Shown in pieces: positions 60,564-64,000 of a stretch of DNA of 64,000 nt; the stretch's first letter is position 1; the number at the start of each line of letters is the position of its first letter. Below the pieces are notes generated by a model. It did no database searches. It had not been told where the DNA came from and was given only the letters and a program-made list of their open reading frames with translations. The position numbers and the translations under genes were made by a program. Origin of the DNA: Valencia hispanica (taxonomy: Eukaryota > Chordata > Actinopteri > Cyprinodontiformes > Valenciidae); assembly GCA_963556495.2 (NCBI GenBank), contig OY747705.1, positions 9,838,501 to 9,902,500 of the forward strand, given 5' to 3'.

Positions 60564-61219
60564 AGTGGCTTAGGTCATCCTGAACTATCTCTGTAGTTAT
60601 GCTGCTATAGGCTCAGACTGCTGGAGGACACTCCACTCTGCTACTTTTCTCTTCTACTACTCTCCAGTTGTATTTTTTGCTGTTATTTTGACTGTTAACT
60701 TTGTTTTCTCTCTGTGTTTTTCTCTCCAGAGAAGGTACACCTTGTCTGGTATCTTGGTTACCTGCAATGCCCTGTTGGGGGGGGGGGGGGCATTCAAGTA
60801 ACTTTGTAACTAGTTATCAACTTCTTACTTTCTTTAATATAGAAGGTACTCTTACATCAGTTCTTTAGTTCTGTGTCTCTGCTCTGTCTTCTCAAACCCC
60901 CAGACGGTCGTAGCAGATGGCCGCTTGTACTGACCCTGGTTTTGCTGGAGGTTTCTTCCTGTTTAAAGGGAGTTTTTCATCTCCACCGTCGCTACATGCT
61001 TGCTCAGTATGAGGGATTTCTGTGGTTGGAGTCTGCATTAACAGGGAGCAAACTCAAGTCAATGACTCGATGCAATCTGCTGGGATTCCTTAAATAGAAA
61101 ACTTTTAAACTAATTGGAATGTAAGTATGATTAAATTGAAATGACATTTTTTGTAAAGTGCCTTGAGATGACATCTGTTGTGAACAGGCGCTATATCAAT
61201 AAACTGAATTGAATTGTAT
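59873..61219 (+). mobile_element. L2 LINE (AATTC subfamily), sense, 5'-truncated
   Basis: Starts in the RT palm region (accagaagctctaaaaaatt) and ends ggcgctatatcaataaactg plus AATTG units at 61219. A poly(G) run lies near 60779. Confidence 0.92.
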
Positions 61220-61495
61220 TTCCTCTTGCCCTGATTGGCTGTACCCCCAAGAGCGGAAATAAGGAAGACTGTAAACATTAGCTTCTGCGGTAGAGCTGAG
61301 ATAGTGTTCACTGACCGCATTAATATTGCATGTCAAGATATAAATGGCGAGCAAACTATTAATATAGATTATTATAAGTGTTTTTAGAGGAGGTCTCAAG
61401 GATTTGCAGATTTTAACTATTGGCAGGCTGCTGTGGTCTCTAAACCCCGCGAATTTCCGGGGGGTCAACTGTACATTTGCTTTTTGCAAGGCGCT

Positions 61496-63319
61496 GTCTC
61501 CACATTCAGTACTCAGTAAATACCACAAGCAGAATGTAGCTTTTCACCCACTTTCATTCAGTCGGACTGGTTTCTGAACCTCATCACATCATCTGCCAAA
61601 AAAAAGAAGAAGAAAACCAAACAAACTCTGTCTTTCAGACAAAAGATTAACAGCACCGAGCGTTTCCCGGTGTCACATGTTTCAGCTCCGTGAGGCTGAG
61701 ACAGTTCTTTCTTTCACAATAACGAAACACGAGATGCTAGATAATCTCATAAATATGTGTTGTATTCCTTTTTCGGCACTCACGCTGCTTGGGAGAAAGA
61801 GGCAGGCCTTTGTCTGGGGCTTCCTGGCCCACAGGAAGTGATTGCAGTGTGACAGCGAGGAACACTCATCTCTTGGATAGAGGGGGGAATGCTGGAAGAC
61901 GTATCCCTTTTTGATCAAGGCCTGCTGACGGATCACTCGGAGAAAGGCAAATGGGGATCATACCACGGCCCGATGACAAGGGGGCCAATTTTGATGTCCC
62001 TTTTCTCTCGTTGCGGCGCTTCTCTTTCAAGCCCAAATCTGCCTGAGCAGCCTGGGAAAATGGCCTTTTTACCCACCCTTATAGTCACACAGTTGACAGG
62101 GCAACTAAGCTAAAAGGGAATTCAGATGAATGCTGAGGCTGAAGTAAAATGAGACCTTCATCTTTCTGGCTGCGAAAGAACTTAAAGAAAAAAATGAAGG
62201 ATTTTTGTCCTAAAACAACAGGGGGAAAAAAGGACTCTGGGAGGAATAAGGCCATCTGCGAGCAGAAAACAAGGGCGCCGCTTTGTTTCATCCCAGATTG
62301 TTTAATTTTAAAATGTTGACCCATGTGAGAAACATTATATCTGAGCAGAATCAAGGTCCATATTCAGCGTAACCAGAACCTCAAAGGCCGCACGTCCTAG
62401 CCGTGTTTATAATGCATTAGTGGAACAAACTCTACACTGTACTCTCTTCACAAATCCCACCTGGCCACGTATTAGTTGCAGATGTGGCTCTCTAATTCAT
62501 AATGAACTAATAATGGTTTTGTTAGTGCAAGGTTGTTTTCCTTCCCTTCCCCGCACACACATCAACGGGGCTAATCTGCGGCGGAGGTGTGGCAGGGCAA
62601 GAGGAGACATCACGCCCCGCATGAAACACACACTTTGGAATGCGTTGTTGCATGCTCACTCGGCTTTGAGCCGCGCTAATATGATTCTCTCATCATAAAT
62701 GGATTCTGATCATTAAAAAGGCCTCATTTGTCCTCTCTTAGGGAGTCACCTCTCTGTGTCTGCTGAGATGATAACAACTATTAGCTCATCATCGCGCTGA
62801 ACGGTAACCACATAGGTGCTGTGCATTTTTTTTTTTCCTCCATTTATTTGTTTAATTTTTCATTAACTGCCTTTTCTGCTAATGAAAACACATGGCAGAG
62901 AGCTGCAGTTTTAATGACTCCATATCCTGATGGCGTGCTGATAAGTAGGAGAGCTCAAGGACGAGACATACCAGATAAAGAACAACAGAAGATGTGGATC
63001 TGAAGGCATCAATTAACAGCTTGATCCAGCTTTTATGTCAAAGATGATGAAGCTTGGAAAAAAAAGAGAAGAAAAAAAATACGAAATCTTTGCAGCTGTT
63101 GACATGGAGATAAATTGACTGCGTTCATGCTCATAAGAACCAGCATTAGAATTATTTTCAGTTTACTTGAAAACATTAATTATCTCAAGAAATGTATGTA
63201 ACAGCTATTAATGAATCCACACTCCACTGTAGTCGTTAACATATGATCCAATGGTTTACTTCCATTATAAGCGTGCGTGTGTTCAATGCCACTGATGACA
63301 CATACCGTTGTATTTAATA
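61496..63319. other. Non-coding DNA with candidate conserved elements
   Basis: No gene or transposon recognised. 61780-62160 and 62370-62830 are long, complex and non-repetitive. They contain homeodomain-type cores (ctaattcataatgaactaat near 62490; cattaaaaaggcctcatttg near 62712), as in vertebrate enhancers near developmental genes. Function is inferred only. Confidence 0.35.
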
Positions 63320-63560
63320 GATTAGAATGTTATTGAAAAGTTCATTCATTATTAGAACTCCACCACTAAGTGTACCACATTATATTCATTCCACACATAC
63401 TGATGTTTTCAAGCCTTTATTTCTGTTAATTATAATGATTTTCTGCTTACAGCTGATGGAAACACAACATTTAAGATTAGAATATTATATCAGACAAATA
63501 AAAAAAAAAAGCTTTTTAATACATATATGCGAGTTTAATGAAACATATTTACTACCTGCG
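63320..63560. mobile_element. Terminal sequence of a Tc-type element
   Basis: Contains tcaagcctttatttctgtta, ttctgcttacagctgatgg and tcagacaaataaaaaaaa, the same motif set as 34140-34335. No transposase directly follows that I can tie to it. Confidence 0.55.
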
Positions 63561-63639
63561 AAAAGGTTGTTATTCCAATTGAAAATTCCAAGTAATGATT
63601 TCACATATTAAGAGGAAACGATGTGGAATATCATTTTAC

Positions 63640-64000
63640 CAACATGAATTAATGTTTATTAACCATATTTTCTGGTTCAATTTCAATACTAACAACCAGG
63701 CCGAATTACTGTCAGAAACAAGAAATTGTTTAAATAGAACCTGTCTGACAACATGAAGTAGGCTTAATTAACTATCATTAACCACATTATTTGAAGAGCT
63801 GTGTCCAATTTTACCAGCCTTCCCCAGGCCTAATTGTTGCCATACCTCTAAAAAAAATTTAATAACTTTGACCTGTCTTAAATCTGTCTGACAACATGAA
63901 AGAGGCTAAAAGATCTCAAAAAGCACCACAACGTCATTGACATCTATCAGTCTGGACAGGGTTATAACGACTTTTCTAAGACTTTAGTTTTACAGCGAAC
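63640..64000 (+). mobile_element. Tc/mariner-type transposon, N-terminal part, cut by the window end
   Basis: The 5' region holds gaacctgtctgacaacatga near 63740 and a repeat of it, atctgtctgacaacatgaa, near 63882, implying a local duplication of about 140 bp. From 63930 the frame reads VIDIYQSGQGYNDFSKTLVL then QR, the helix-turn-helix start of the transposase family whose antisense relic is at 44420-45590. Confidence 0.75.

Larger units (their letters stand above)
59668..61471. mobile_element. Tigger-like (pogo) MITE carrying an L2 insertion
   Basis: Left end cagtggattgctacctatg after TA (59666-59667). Right end is the complement of ttccggggggtcaactg before TA (61472-61473). Subterminal parts match in reverse (ctgtggaccgcgactac; gctgtggtctctaaacccc). 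No coding sequence of its own is seen. An L2 (59873-61219) occupies most of it. Confidence 0.65.
58157..61495 (-). mobile_element. Old Tc1/mariner element, split by LTR-like, SINE, Tigger-like and L2 insertions
   Basis: The left end aagtgctcccaaaagtattc follows TA (58155-58156). The right end gcaaggcgctg finishes near 61495. Antisense transposase fills 58290-58888. Tc1 right-arm sequence then appears at about 59295-59394 (gcaaacatttcagattttg; cttccccttcac), at 59633-59667 (tctatcacatagattgaa), and again at 61474-61495. The pieces are in the order of a single Tc1 of the family at 5119-10637. The intervals hold later insertions. Confidence 0.78.

Overview
The window reads as intergenic or deep intronic DNA of a teleost fish, probably a percomorph. 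The evidence is the set of repeat families: L2-type LINEs ending in (AATTC)n, a Rex1-type LINE, long-TIR Tc1 elements, hAT elements with 8-bp target duplications, tRNA-headed SINEs, and long (GATA)n and (TTC)n arrays. I found no host protein-coding gene, rRNA or tRNA gene. Every recognisable reading frame belongs to a transposon and nearly all are broken. The species cannot be named from the sequence.

Layout. 1-870: GC-rich poly(A) retroelement. 1173-4403: hAT relic with a TTAA-flanked insert. 4980-10637: an old Tc1 element split by a SINE tail, an antisense L2 and a younger Tc1. 12946-14697: antisense L2 of a second subfamily, interrupted twice. 15.5-16.7 kb: Rex1 and hAT-like pieces. 16889-20600: transposon with a four-exon Myb/SANT-like gene, interrupted by Rex1. 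22.5-25.2 kb: Tc1 and a rearranged L2. 25.8-33.8 kb: mostly quiet DNA. 33801-36440: Tc1 split by an L2. 37276-39689 and 40914-41469: two hAT elements with exact 8-bp target duplications. 41.5-47.1 kb: quiet DNA and one Tc relic. 48216-57127: an 8.9-kb element with inverted ends of about 740 bp. 58157-61495: another multiply invaded Tc1. 61.5-63.3 kb: AT-rich DNA with candidate conserved non-coding segments. A Tc element runs off the right edge.

The most unusual object is 48216-57127. Its two arms are imperfect inverted repeats, each built from about three tandem units of roughly 220 bp. They enclose a second copy of the Myb/SANT-like gene seen at 17087-18219. That gene's leader is split by an L1/Tx1-like LINE flanked by a perfect 14-bp duplication, and a GC-rich retroelement and a 27-bp minisatellite lie further in. 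The two gene copies share exon layout and flanking subterminal sequence, which suggests one transposon family that moves with a SANT-like protein. No DDE transposase is visible in either copy.

Many boundaries are supported by target duplications or by one element continuing across another. The insertion order can therefore be read directly in four nests: 4980-10637, 12946-14697, 48216-57127 and 58157-61495.
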